Notes under the pieces: model-generated | What the model saw: only the letters and a program-made list of their open reading frames with translations | What the model was told of the DNA's origin: nothing | Database searches by the model: none | Position numbers and translations under genes: made by a program | Assembly (NCBI GenBank): GCA_025210695.1 | Contig: JAOARE010000041.1 | Span: 1-42,843, forward strand | Length of the DNA stretch: 42,843 nucleotides | Direction: 5' to 3' | DNA from: Rickettsiales bacterium | Lineage (GTDB): Bacteria; Pseudomonadota; Alphaproteobacteria; Rickettsiales; CANDYO01 | In this document: positions 9,157 to 18,129 of the stretch, one piece after another | How the letters are laid out: every line of letters begins with the position of its first letter | Numbering within the stretch: position 1 is the first letter of the stretch

Positions 9157-9750
9157 ATTAATAAAATCTTTAAAATCACAACGTTTTAATCTTTCTGCTT
9201 CTATTATAGTAAATATCTTTTTTACTGTTTCTTCAAAGTCTTCATTAACTATTACATAATCATACAGAGAATATTTACTTACTTCAAAGGGTGCATTTTT
9301 TACTCTATTTATAATATCTTCTTCTGAATTAGAATTTCGTGAGCGTAGTCTTTGTTCTAGCTCTTTCATTGAAGGTGGTAATATAAATATGCTCACCACT
9401 AAATTACCAAGTTGGTTTTTAATAGAATCTGATCCATGCCAATCAACATCAAACATAATATCATGACCTTTAGACAATTGATCTTTGATATAAGACTTTG
9501 GTGATCCATAAAAATTTCCAAAAATCTTTGTATATTCAAGGAATTCATTGTTATTAAGCATTTCTTCGAATTTTTCGTTGCTCACAAAATAATAATCTTT
9601 GCCTTCAACATCTAATGGACGTTTGTCTCTAGTGGTAACAGAAATGGAATGTACGAATTTAGAATCTACAGATACTATTTTTTTAGCAATAGAAGTTTTA
9701 CCAGCTCCTGATGGAGAAGAAATAGTTAAGATAAAATTTTCCTGTTTCAT
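9139..9750 (-). CDS. gmk: guanylate kinase
   Basis: Guanylate kinase phosphorylates GMP to GDP using ATP. The 203-residue protein carries the P-loop SSPSGAGKTS (residues 11-20), the GMP-binding segment SVTTRDKRPLDVEGKDYYFV and the conserved FDVDWHGS (canonical DIDWQG). Length and order are normal. It is convergent with the XRE gene; an inverted repeat (9124-9131 / 9149-9156) spans the two gene ends. The adjacent mutM gene is divergent. Confidence 0.97.
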   Translation of the reverse strand: MKQENFILTISSPSGAGKTSIAKKIVSVDSKFVHSISVTTRDKRPLDVEGKDYYFVSNEKFEEMLNNNEFLEYTKIFGNFYGSPKSYIKDQLSKGHDIMFDVDWHGSDSIKNQLGNLVVSIFILPPSMKELEQRLRSRNSNSEEDIINRVKNAPFEVSKYSLYDYVIVNEDFEETVKKIFTIIEAERLKRCDFKDFINKLVNS

Positions 9751-9805
9751 TCTAGATCCTTATGTTATGTTGTTGTATAAATTGTTATGAAGAGGTTTAA
9801 AAATA

Positions 9806-10627
9806 ATGCCAGAATTGCCAGAAGTTGAAACAATTTGTCAAGGCTTAAGAAATAGTGTTTTAAACCAAACTATCACAGAAGTATATCATCTTACAAAGCA
9901 TAAATTAAGGCAAGAAATTCCTGCGGATATTGTTCAAAAAATTAGTAACACTAATATAATTGATATTGTAAGAAGGGCCAAATATATACAAATATTTTTA
10001 AGTAATAATCAGGTGTTGTTAGTTCACCTTGGAATGTCAGGTAAGGTGTTAATCAAAAAAAAGGATTATATTTATCAGAAGCATGATCATTTTTCCTTTA
10101 TTTTGGAAGGTGGCATCGTGGTTGTGTATAACGACCCTCGTCGCTTTGGTTTAATAACCTTAGTTAAGAGAGACGAATTAGAAAATCATATTTTAATTAG
10201 AAATCTAGGGATTGAGCCATTTGATACTAATTTTACTTCAGGCTATTTAGAGAAGGTTTTAAAGAGAAAGCAGCCAATAAAGTTAAGCTTAATGGATAAT
10301 AAACATATTGTTGGGGTGGGCAATATATATGCTTCTGAATGTTTGTTTCTTAGTAAAATTTCTCCTTTTAGGGCTTCCAATACTTTAACTTCAAAAGAAG
10401 TGAAATTATTGTATAGTAAAATTATAGAAGTTTTAGATCTTTCCATAAAGAAAGGTGGTTCTAGCCTAAAAGACTATGCATCAGTAAGCGGAGAGAAGGG
10501 ATATTTCCAAAATTCATTTAATGTTTATGGCAGGGAAGGGGAGGAATGTAGATCTTGTAATAGCTATATAATTAAATTAAAACAAGGAGGTAGAGCTAGC
10601 TTTTATTGTGATAAATGTCAGAAGTAG
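9806..10627 (+). CDS. mutM: formamidopyrimidine-DNA glycosylase
   Basis: MutM (Fpg) excises 8-oxoguanine and formamidopyrimidines and nicks the abasic site. The N-terminal MPELPEVETICQGLR supplies the catalytic Pro2 and Glu3. LVHLGMSGK carries the conserved DNA-binding Lys. The C-terminal zinc finger CRSC...CDKC is complete with the conserved GGRASFYC between. At 273 residues it is full length. GAGGT nine bases before the ATG supports the start. Confidence 0.98.
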   Translation: MPELPEVETICQGLRNSVLNQTITEVYHLTKHKLRQEIPADIVQKISNTNIIDIVRRAKYIQIFLSNNQVLLVHLGMSGKVLIKKKDYIYQKHDHFSFILEGGIVVVYNDPRRFGLITLVKRDELENHILIRNLGIEPFDTNFTSGYLEKVLKRKQPIKLSLMDNKHIVGVGNIYASECLFLSKISPFRASNTLTSKEVKLLYSKIIEVLDLSIKKGGSSLKDYASVSGEKGYFQNSFNVYGREGEECRSCNSYIIKLKQGGRASFYCDKCQK

Positions 10628-10695
10628 AGATTAATCATTCATTAACCATTGGTAAGTATAATTCTATTTTTAGTTAAAGAGACGAGAGGTCTTTG

Positions 10696-11139
10696 ATGAA
10701 AGAAGGAATAAATGCTACGGCTGAATATATTAAAGAAATGGATGATCAGGTTTCCAAGTCAAAATATATTTCTAGAAGATTGATGTCAGAACATAGTGGT
10801 TATTTGTTGAATCAATTAATTCCAAAATTTGATAGTGGTATTTCTAGATTGAGGCAAACTTTAATAGGACTTGAAGGGTTTACAATATCAATGGATAATA
10901 GAGTTAAGGCAACAGTGGTGACTAAAACTATGGAGGCTCTGCAATCTAACTTATTGAACTTTAAACGATTTGTAAGTGTGTTTGATCATGATAGAGAGAA
11001 TAGTTTTGCTAAGCATGTAAAAAAAATGGAAGAAAGTATGATAGGGATGGTGACATCGTTAAATAAAGCTGGATTATCTTTAGATATAGAGAGGTTTTCT
11101 CCTCAAAAAAATAATATTCCTAAAGAGATGAGGAGATAA
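10696..11139 (+). CDS. hypothetical protein, single LNKxGxSLD helical module
   Basis: I do not recognise a named family. The protein is about 147 residues and almost entirely predicted helix. Its C-terminal half ends in MVTSLNKAGLSLDIERFSP, which matches two places in the next gene. The ATG at 10696 is chosen because GAGAGG lies six bases upstream; a TTG codon directly before it is in frame but unnecessary. The next gene starts two bases after this stop, so the two form an operon. No signal peptide or membrane segment is visible. Confidence 0.8.
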   Translation: MKEGINATAEYIKEMDDQVSKSKYISRRLMSEHSGYLLNQLIPKFDSGISRLRQTLIGLEGFTISMDNRVKATVVTKTMEALQSNLLNFKRFVSVFDHDRENSFAKHVKKMEESMIGMVTSLNKAGLSLDIERFSPQKNNIPKEMRR

Positions 11140-11141
11140 TC

Positions 11142-12140
11142 ATGGAAGGTTTAGACATAGATAGTTATTTATATGATATAGAGAGTGGTGGTTTAGAGAA
11201 ATTACAAGAAGTTGCCAACTATACTATGGGCTCTCCTTATGCAGCAAGGCAGGTTATTGGAGGTATTAATACCAGTATAAATCAGTTAAAAAAAATATTA
11301 GAAGACTCCTATGAGCTTCAGAGATTTTCTCCTGATAAAACTCAGACAGAGCTTGTTACTAAATTAGTAAATAAGATCAAAAATAACTTTTCAATTATAC
11401 AAAGTTATACAAGGAATTCTAATCTTAGTAGTAATTCTGAGCGTGAATGTAACAAACGTATATCTAGATTTGAAGCTGCTATGTTTGGGGTAATTAAATC
11501 TTTAAATAAAAGAGGAATGTCTTTAGATGTGCATAAAGCAAAAACTGAAGCTTTGCCAAAGAAGGGGGAGCCATATTATGTAGAGAATTGGTCTCCAGAT
11601 AGGCCAGATGAATTTAAAATGGTTGAATCTCGACAATCATATATAGAACATCCTTCCAGTATAAATGATCATATAGGTAATATTATTAATCGGGTGGAAT
11701 CATTACAGAAAGATTCTATATTTCCTTCTAATTCGGTAGGAAGTCAATTATTAGAGGATGTTAAAGGTAATGCTAATAATATAAAAGAAAAAGTAGAAGT
11801 AGTTGAAAAAGAAAGTGCTAATAGAATTCAAGAGCAAATTATAAGTCAATTAATGGATAGAATGCAAAACAAATTCTTACTTGTTCAGAAACAACTATCT
11901 TACCAATCTTCAGAAGCTAGAGATGGATCTACCAAGGACAGTATATCAAAAATAGAAATGAATGTGATAGAATTAGCAAAAGTTTTAAATCAAAAAGGAA
12001 TGTCTTTAGATCTAGATAAATTTACCCCTAGGTTTATACCACCTGCTAGTAAATTATCTTCGGAAGAATTAGGGAAGTGGTCTTCTAAGGCCAGAGAAGA
12101 AAGTTTTCAAAGTAACGATCTTCAGAGAGTTAGGCAATAG
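11142..12140 (+). CDS. hypothetical protein, two LNKxGxSLD helical modules
   Basis: The 332-residue unknown protein contains two copies of the module seen once in the preceding gene. Module 1 (about 40-140) ends in VIKSLNKRGMSLDVHKA and module 2 (about 170-300) ends in LAKVLNQKGMSLDLDKFTP. Each has a long amphipathic helix upstream, rich in Gln/Asn/Lys, then a charged turn and the signature. The ribosome binding site GAGGAG lies inside the end of the upstream gene, pointing to co-translation. It is mostly helical and soluble-looking. Function unknown; a structural or host-interaction role would be speculation. Confidence 0.8.
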   Translation: MEGLDIDSYLYDIESGGLEKLQEVANYTMGSPYAARQVIGGINTSINQLKKILEDSYELQRFSPDKTQTELVTKLVNKIKNNFSIIQSYTRNSNLSSNSERECNKRISRFEAAMFGVIKSLNKRGMSLDVHKAKTEALPKKGEPYYVENWSPDRPDEFKMVESRQSYIEHPSSINDHIGNIINRVESLQKDSIFPSNSVGSQLLEDVKGNANNIKEKVEVVEKESANRIQEQIISQLMDRMQNKFLLVQKQLSYQSSEARDGSTKDSISKIEMNVIELAKVLNQKGMSLDLDKFTPRFIPPASKLSSEELGKWSSKAREESFQSNDLQRVRQ

Positions 12141-12671
12141 CTATAGAGCTGAAAAACTTAATATATACCGTTTAGGCTGATGTCTATCGTAGTCAATATT
12201 CTTGATATCCTCATTATAATTGCCTTGAGTTAATTTAGAAATAGTTCTTCTCCAAAAGGCCAGAGCAGGTTTGTTTTCTGGTATTACGGATATTTCCCAT
12301 TTGCCGGGATGAAGTTGAAATATTTTAGATGTAACAAACTCTCCAATTTTTTTCCCTTGAAATTTTGCTAAAACAAAAAATTCTCCCATATTATGCTCTG
12401 TTTCTGGCAATATTCCTTCTTTGTTTAATAAAACAAAGCCAATTAATTCATTTTCTTCGGTTTTAATTATATATGCTTTTCTAGATGAATCTTCAAAGTA
12501 AATTTTAAAATCAAAAGACTCATACAAACCATCTGAAGGGATATTCCATTCTTTTGAAATAAAACCACAATAACGAGAAAGCTCGTACACATAAAAACGT
12601 CCTATATTCTGAATAACTGGATAGTCTAAGGTATTTGCTGGAAGAATTTGAATCTTATTTAAATTCACCAT
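12141..12671 (-). CDS. GNAT-family N-acetyltransferase
   Basis: The 176-residue protein has the GNAT fold: an N-terminal helix region, a central strand ELIGFVLLNKEG, then the acetyl-CoA-binding segment FVLAKFQGKKIGEFVTSKIF (motif A, Q/RxxGxG-like with GKKIG) and the NKPALAFWRR motif B region. The acceptor is unknown. Its stop codon abuts the stop of the convergent module gene with no gap. Confidence 0.88.
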   Translation of the reverse strand: MVNLNKIQILPANTLDYPVIQNIGRFYVYELSRYCGFISKEWNIPSDGLYESFDFKIYFEDSSRKAYIIKTEENELIGFVLLNKEGILPETEHNMGEFFVLAKFQGKKIGEFVTSKIFQLHPGKWEISVIPENKPALAFWRRTISKLTQGNYNEDIKNIDYDRHQPKRYILSFSAL

Positions 12672-12868
12672 GTGACTTTCAAATTTGTTATCAATATTAG
12701 GATTATGTAAATGATAAGATAAGCTAATTGCTTAGTCAATTAATTGTTCATTAAGTGTAGAATGTTGCTAGTGATTATGACTCTATAGTTTTTTTAGTTG
12801 AGTTAAGAATAATTATTAAAAAAAATTCTTAAAAGGGTGACATTGTTAAGTATTAAAGCTATAATATC

Positions 12869-12891
12869 ATTCAATATAGGCGTTATTGAAT
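12869..12891 (+). promoter_or_regulatory. inverted repeat just upstream of mgtE start
   Basis: ATTCAAT (12869-12875) and ATTGAAT (12885-12891) form a perfect 7-base dyad with a 9-base loop, ending eight bases before the preferred mgtE ATG. It could be an operator or a leader hairpin. The longer GTG-initiated reading (from 12837) would translate through it, so the assignment depends on the true start. Confidence 0.25.
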
Positions 12892-12899
12892 TGAATGAG

Positions 12900-14273
12900 A
12901 TGAATTTAACAGAGCAATCCACAGAAGAATATATTGAGCGCTATCAAGATGAATTTGAAAATTCTCTTGCAGAAGCGGTGACTCGTGGGGCGTCTAGTGA
13001 AGTTAGAAAAATCATTAAGAGTTCACATGTTGCAGATTTAGCTGGTTTCTTTAATAGATCAAGTTCTTCCCAAAAAGAAAAAATTCTTAATTTACTAAGT
13101 GAACAACAAATTAGCCAATTAGTTGTGGAGTTGGATATTAGCGTTATTCCTGTTGTTATTGAGATGATAGGTGCTAAAAAAACTTCTAAAATTATGAACT
13201 TAATTGATGCAGATGATGCAGTTTATGTGCTTGATTCCTTAGAAGAAGAGTTAAGAGATGAAATACTAAAGCATTTAAATAAAACAAAGACAAAAGAAAT
13301 TACGGAAGAGTTTTCCTATCCAGAGGATAGTGCTGGAAGATTAATGCAAAAGAAGTTTATCTCTATTTCTGAGCATTGGACCATAGCTCAGGCAATTGAT
13401 TATATGAAAAGTAAGCAAAAATCATCTGAAGTGTTTCATGAAATTTTTGTTACTAATTCTAAGTTTACCCCCATTGGTAGCGTTAGATTAAGTGATCTTC
13501 TCTCAAAACCTGGTAATTTATTGATAAGTAAAATAATGAATGTGGCAATTAAAGCTGTACAAACAGATTTGGAAGATACAGAAGTTTCTTTCTTGTTTAA
13601 GAAATATGGTTTTGTTACTATTCCTGTCGTTAATAAGCATAGTAGACTTGTGGGGGTGATTACCCTAACAGATGTTTTTGAGGTTACTGATAAAAACGCT
13701 GAGGAAAGCATTATGCATATGGGTGGTGTTCGTGAGGATGATGTTTATTTGAATGTGATTGAAGTTGTTAAAAGCAGGTTTCCTTGGTTGTTAATTAGTC
13801 TTTTGGCTACTAGTATTTGTGCGTTAGTAGTGAATCACTATCATGATACCATTCAGCAAGCTGTTATTTTATCAGCAATTATGCCAATTATTGCAGGGAT
13901 TAGTGGCAATGCAGGAACTCAAACAATGACTGTTACAGTGCTTTCAATAGCAGGTAAGGAGATTACTTCTTTAAATATATTTAGAGTGATAAGGAATCAA
14001 ATTATTTCATGCACCTGTAATGGTTTAGTCTTAGCATGTTTGGGAGGAGGTGTTTTAGCTCTTCTTCATCAAAATACAACATTAAGTTTGGTTTTTGGTT
14101 TAGCGGTTACTATAAATTTTGCCTTGGCTGGGTTCTTAGGGTCAATCATACCTATAGTGTTAGATAAATTAAATTTTGATCCAGCAATTGCATCGTCAGT
14201 GTTTGTGACTACTGCAACGGATGTGTTAAGCTTTGGTATATTCTTAAGTTTGGCTACTCAATTACTTATTTAG
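12900..14273 (+). CDS. mgtE: magnesium transporter MgtE
   Basis: MgtE is an inner-membrane Mg2+ channel gated by its own cytoplasmic domains. Relative to the ATG at 12900 (457 residues, the usual length) there is a helical N domain (about 20-130), a tandem CBS pair (about 140-265), a connecting helix, and five C-terminal membrane helices (about 290-455). The family motif ISGNAGTQTMTV and the FDPAIASSVFVTTATDVLSF segment at the pore helices are clear. A GTG at 12837 would add 21 hydrophobic-start residues not expected for the family, so I prefer 12900. The following gene is 12 bases away. Confidence 0.95.
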   Translation: MNLTEQSTEEYIERYQDEFENSLAEAVTRGASSEVRKIIKSSHVADLAGFFNRSSSSQKEKILNLLSEQQISQLVVELDISVIPVVIEMIGAKKTSKIMNLIDADDAVYVLDSLEEELRDEILKHLNKTKTKEITEEFSYPEDSAGRLMQKKFISISEHWTIAQAIDYMKSKQKSSEVFHEIFVTNSKFTPIGSVRLSDLLSKPGNLLISKIMNVAIKAVQTDLEDTEVSFLFKKYGFVTIPVVNKHSRLVGVITLTDVFEVTDKNAEESIMHMGGVREDDVYLNVIEVVKSRFPWLLISLLATSICALVVNHYHDTIQQAVILSAIMPIIAGISGNAGTQTMTVTVLSIAGKEITSLNIFRVIRNQIISCTCNGLVLACLGGGVLALLHQNTTLSLVFGLAVTINFALAGFLGSIIPIVLDKLNFDPAIASSVFVTTATDVLSFGIFLSLATQLLI

Positions 14274-14285
14274 AAAGGAGAAGAA

Positions 14286-14708
14286 ATGAATAAGATTTGT
14301 ATTTTAGTATTAATATTATTAACTGCTAATTTTGCGAGTGCTAGGTCAGCAACATTGCAGGATAATTTAAAAGAAGAATATGGTAGTTGCTATACAGATA
14401 TAGTTAAGAATCTAAATTCATGTAATCCTTCTAGCTGTACTTTTCCAGACTTAAGAGACGCTAAAGCTTGGAAAGCTATCACTATAATAGGTATGGTTAA
14501 TAAAAAGTGTTATGTTACTTATTATTCATATGTTGGTGATCAAATCACTACTGATCCAGATCATTGTTTTTATAGTAGACAGCAGAATCTTGACTTAGTA
14601 GTTGCTTATAGAAGGTTATTTAGTTCAAATTCTTCAGTTGTTATTGCAGATACAAAAGATTTAATTCAACGTTTAACTTATGTAAATTGTAAAAAACATG
14701 ATAAGTAA
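14286..14708 (+). CDS. small exported protein with six cysteines
   Basis: I do not recognise this family. The 140-residue product begins with a good Sec signal peptide (MNKICILVLILLTANFASA, likely cleavage after Ala19). The mature part has six Cys (35, 46, 51, 75, 94, 135), an even number compatible with three disulfides in the periplasm. A strong AAAGGAGA ribosome binding site lies just upstream. It sits between mgtE (12 bases) and the aminopeptidase gene (6 bases), so the three are probably co-transcribed. Periplasmic or surface location is inferred. Confidence 0.82.
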   Translation: MNKICILVLILLTANFASARSATLQDNLKEEYGSCYTDIVKNLNSCNPSSCTFPDLRDAKAWKAITIIGMVNKKCYVTYYSYVGDQITTDPDHCFYSRQQNLDLVVAYRRLFSSNSSVVIADTKDLIQRLTYVNCKKHDK

Positions 14709-14714
14709 AACTAA

Positions 14715-16367
14715 ATGAATATGAATGTTAGTGCTAAAATTATCAAGTTAAGAGATATCTTTGATGATTATGGGATAGATTGTTTTTTAATTCCTTCTAA
14801 TGATGAATTTCAGAGTGAATATGTACCAGAACATTTAAATCGCTTAAAATTTATTACCGGTTTTACTGGTTCTAATGGTCTTGCTGTTATTACTAAGAAT
14901 TCAGCTCTATTTTTTACTGATGGTAGATATATCCTTCAGGCTCATCAAGAGTTATCTGATAATTTAAAGGTTTATAATTTATCTGACTTATCTAAGCATA
15001 TTCCTAAAAATAAAATAGGTTATGATCCAAAAATATATAGCTTAAAAGCTATTGAATATTATAAGGATTATAATTTAGTTCCATGTGATAATTTAGTTGA
15101 TTTAATTTGGGATGATAAGCCTGCTCTGAAGCAAAGTGAAGTTTTTGAATATCCTTTAGAATATGCAGGGAAGTCTTCTGATAATAAGCGTAAAGAGATT
15201 CAAGATTATTTAGTAAATAATAAGATTGATGCATTGATTATAACTGATTCAAGTAGTATTTGCTGGCTGCTTAATATTCGTGCTCATGATGTTGCATATA
15301 ATCCTATGCTTCTTTCCTATTTAATATTCCATCAAAATGGTTCAATAGAGTTATTTTCTAACGCTAAAGATTCATATTCTTTAGAAGATTTTTCCGAGAG
15401 GGTTAAATTAATTAAAAAAAAACAGGTGCAGATTGATCCAAATTCTGCATCAACTTGGCTTGCCAATCAACTTGATAACCCAATATTAGCAGATGATCCA
15501 TGTCTTTTAAGAAAATCTTGTAAGAATGATATTGAAATAGATTGCGCTAAAGAGATTCATCTTATTGATGGAGTTGCTGTAACAAAACTTTTACATTGGT
15601 TGGACAACAATGCTGAAGAAAAAAACGAATTAAGTGTTTCTTGTAAGTTGCTTGAATATAGAGAGAAAAATGATAGATTTATTTATCCAAGTTTCACAAC
15701 TATTTCAGCTTTTGCTGCAAATGGAGCGATTATTCATTATGCGCCAAATGAAAAGACTAACAAGACATTATCAGGAAGTGGATTGTTTCTTTTAGATTCT
15801 GGTGGGCAATATTATGGAGGAACAACTGATGTAACCAGAGTTGTTTCAATAGGAAATCCAACTCAGCAACAGAAGAAAAATTTTACTTTAGTTTTGAAAG
15901 GGCATATTGCTTTAGCAAGAGCAATATTTCCCAAAGGAACTTCAGGTGCTGAACTGGACATTTTAGCGCGTCAATTTTTATGGCAAAAGGGTAAAGATTA
16001 TGCCCATGGAACAGGCCATGGGGTAGGGAATTGTCTTTCAGTTCATGAAGGTCCACAAAGAATTAGTAAGCATAGTAAAGTTTCTTTAAAGCCTGGAATG
16101 ATTCTTTCTAATGAGCCAGGATATTATAAAGATGGTGAATATGGAATAAGAATAGAAAATCTAATGCTGGTGAAAGAGTTAAATAACGGTTATTTAGCCT
16201 TTGAAACCTTAACTCTTGTTCCTATAGATAAAAGACTTATTCTACCAGAAATGCTTAATCTTGATGAACAACAATGGCTTGATGAATATCATAAAAAAGT
16301 CTATCAAAAACTATCCCCATTTCTATCTGAACAAGAAAAATCTTGGCTGCTTAAAGATAAAACTTAA
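14715..16367 (+). CDS. pepP: Xaa-Pro aminopeptidase (M24 family)
   Basis: The enzyme removes N-terminal residues preceding proline, helping to recycle peptides. The 550-residue protein is of the long, eukaryote-like aminopeptidase P type with three domains: N-terminal creatinase domains (about 8-135 and 155-280) and the pita-bread catalytic domain (about 285-500), then a C-terminal extension. All five dinuclear metal ligands are visible: Asp361 (LLDSGG), Asp372 (TTDVTR), His435 (HGTGHGVG), Glu467 (SNEPGYY) and Glu481 (IRIENL). The gene starts six bases after the six-cysteine protein. The symbol is by family, not strict orthology with E. coli PepP. Confidence 0.94.
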   Translation: MNMNVSAKIIKLRDIFDDYGIDCFLIPSNDEFQSEYVPEHLNRLKFITGFTGSNGLAVITKNSALFFTDGRYILQAHQELSDNLKVYNLSDLSKHIPKNKIGYDPKIYSLKAIEYYKDYNLVPCDNLVDLIWDDKPALKQSEVFEYPLEYAGKSSDNKRKEIQDYLVNNKIDALIITDSSSICWLLNIRAHDVAYNPMLLSYLIFHQNGSIELFSNAKDSYSLEDFSERVKLIKKKQVQIDPNSASTWLANQLDNPILADDPCLLRKSCKNDIEIDCAKEIHLIDGVAVTKLLHWLDNNAEEKNELSVSCKLLEYREKNDRFIYPSFTTISAFAANGAIIHYAPNEKTNKTLSGSGLFLLDSGGQYYGGTTDVTRVVSIGNPTQQQKKNFTLVLKGHIALARAIFPKGTSGAELDILARQFLWQKGKDYAHGTGHGVGNCLSVHEGPQRISKHSKVSLKPGMILSNEPGYYKDGEYGIRIENLMLVKELNNGYLAFETLTLVPIDKRLILPEMLNLDEQQWLDEYHKKVYQKLSPFLSEQEKSWLLKDKT

Positions 16368-16418
16368 AATCAAATCCTAACGTTATATCTTAATAGTAGT
16401 ATTGAAGGGGCGTTTGTA

Positions 16419-16766
16419 TTATTTATTCTTGGCTTTTTTTACAAATTCTGATTTAAGAAGCATAGATCCAATCCCATCAATTTTACAATCAATATTATGA
16501 TCTCCATCAATTAAACGAATTATTTTTGCTTTAGTACCTATTTTTAAAACAGTTGATGAGCCTTTCACCTTTAAATCTTTTGCAATTGTGATATGGTCTC
16601 CGTCGTTTAATGGATTACCATTAGCGTCATTCACATTAAGAATATCATCATTATTATGGGTGTCATTTTCTGTCCATTCATGAGCGCATTCCGGACAAAT
16701 ATACATTCCTCTATCTTCATATCCGTATTGAGAACTGCATTTTGGGCAAATTATTGAATCTATCAT
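16419..16766 (-). CDS. yjdM: zinc-ribbon protein YjdM/PhnA family
   Basis: The 115-residue protein has an N-terminal zinc ribbon with CPKC and CPEC pairs ([20 protein letters not shown]) followed by the family's C-terminal beta domain ([16 protein letters not shown] ... [12 protein letters not shown]). This is the YjdM family, historically called PhnA for proximity to phosphonate genes, though the E. coli member is not required for phosphonate use. No phosphonate genes are nearby. Molecular role unclear. Confidence 0.92.
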   Translation of the reverse strand: MIDSIICPKCSSQYGYEDRGMYICPECAHEWTENDTHNNDDILNVNDANGNPLNDGDHITIAKDLKVKGSSTVLKIGTKAKIIRLIDGDHNIDCKIDGIGSMLLKSEFVKKAKNK

Positions 16767-16858
16767 TATTAATCCTGGGGTTTATAAATATAAAATTTTC
16801 TCTCACAAAATATATTCATATGATTAATGATGCAAGAATAATATAAAGGGAGGAAAGT

Positions 16859-17041
16859 CTAGTAGTCTTCATTAGAATTTAGAATAACGTCTGCTCCATC
16901 TTCATCTATTTGAGGGATGATTTGTTCAGGTTCATATAGTCCTAATTTTTCTAAGATATCCAATATCTCTCCTTGTGCTAGATTATAGGCTAGCATAAAA
17001 GTATATATGAAAGTCATTATTCTTAAAATTTTTTTATTCAT
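16859..17041 (-). CDS. putative small exported or membrane-anchored peptide
   Basis: This 60-residue reading frame starts with a signal-like segment (MNKKILRIMTFIYTFMLAYN) followed by an acidic tail (IPQIDEDGADVILNSNEDY). An AGAAG motif six bases before the ATG is a plausible ribosome binding site. It lies alone between two genes and shadows no other frame. There is no recognised homology, so it may be a genuine lineage-specific short protein or chance. Confidence 0.45.
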   Translation of the reverse strand: MNKKILRIMTFIYTFMLAYNLAQGEILDILEKLGLYEPEQIIPQIDEDGADVILNSNEDY

Positions 17042-17250
17042 GGCAAACTTCTAGTTATTTTATATAAATAAATGTTATATCCATAAAATCTTATATACAA
17101 GAAAATATAATATTATAATCATTATAAAAAAACTTGACTTTTTAATATTTTTACAGCACTGTACTTGATATATAAATAATTATTAACTAAATAAAGGTCG
17201 CTAAAGTTAGAAATATTTAGCAAGTAAAGATTTAAGGGAAGTTATACAAA

Positions 17251-18033
17251 ATGGCAAGAATTATAGTTGGATCTAAGGAAGATCAAGATGAAATATCAAA
17301 TCTTAAAGAGCGGATTGCAGAGGCAGACTCTTGGGCTTTAAAGATTAGTATTATTTCTGGGGCCATAAGTGGTGTCGTAGCCTATTGCATAGCTCGGTTG
17401 ACAATGGCTCCTAAAGCACCTCTCAAAAAAGATGATGATGATAACTTTGGAGACGATGATAACGATGATGGAGGTGATGATAACGATGATGAAGGGAATG
17501 AGGATATAAATAGAATAGTAAAATATTGTTCAGGTGAAGATACACCTATAAATAGTGATCCAGAAAATCAAAAAGTTGATGAGCAGGAAAGTGATGATGA
17601 CGAAGGTGAAGGTACTTGGAAGAATTCTGGTGATGGCAGCGACGATGATGATGATAGTCAAGATAAGAAGGTTCCTACTGGAGATTTTGCAACAAAATTG
17701 AAAAAACATGAAGATGACGATCCAGATGATAGTTCATCTGGCGGAGGAAAACCATACGGAAATGTACCTTTCAAAGATAATGTTTCTGAAGGAGAGGGCT
17801 TGGGTTCATCTGAAAGCTGTGATGATGGGGCTGGATCTAATTCCTCAGGTGGTGGTCAACAGAGAAGTCAGGCCAATTTCTCTTCTCAAGAAAACCCTGG
17901 TGATTTATCAGTTGAATATAATAATTTATTGCTTGATGCAGGTTTAAGCGTAAAATTAGAGAGTGTTTCGTTAAATTTTGTAGGAGAATTTGATATTACT
18001 AATAATATGCTTGATGGATTGCTTTGCTCATAA
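17251..18033 (+). CDS. hypothetical acidic, Asp/Gly-rich membrane-anchored protein
   Basis: Unknown 260-residue protein. Residues 1-27 are charged, about 28-50 form one membrane helix (ISIISGAISGVVAYCIARL), and about 58-205 are low-complexity Asp/Glu/Gly/Ser sequence (for example KKDDDDNFGDDDNDDGGDD), probably disordered. The last 40 residues look folded again (LDAGLSVKLESVSLNFVGEF). The GAT/GAC runs are in frame and the rest of the codon use matches its neighbours. A secreted or surface Ca2+-binding or host-facing role is possible, but nothing in the sequence proves it. Confidence 0.8.
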   Translation: MARIIVGSKEDQDEISNLKERIAEADSWALKISIISGAISGVVAYCIARLTMAPKAPLKKDDDDNFGDDDNDDGGDDNDDEGNEDINRIVKYCSGEDTPINSDPENQKVDEQESDDDEGEGTWKNSGDGSDDDDDSQDKKVPTGDFATKLKKHEDDDPDDSSSGGGKPYGNVPFKDNVSEGEGLGSSESCDDGAGSNSSGGGQQRSQANFSSQENPGDLSVEYNNLLLDAGLSVKLESVSLNFVGEFDITNNMLDGLLCS

Positions 18034-18129
18034 TTAAAAATATATTAAACAAATGTTGAAGATGCACATTAGCTGAAGAGCAAAAGGTACTAAAAATTTA
18101 GATAAATATGGAGATTTAAATCAAGGATT

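Noticed and set aside
12837..12899. GTG-initiated 21-codon extension of mgtE
   Set aside because: The extension is not expected for the family, and it runs across an inverted repeat; the ATG at 12900 gives the usual length.
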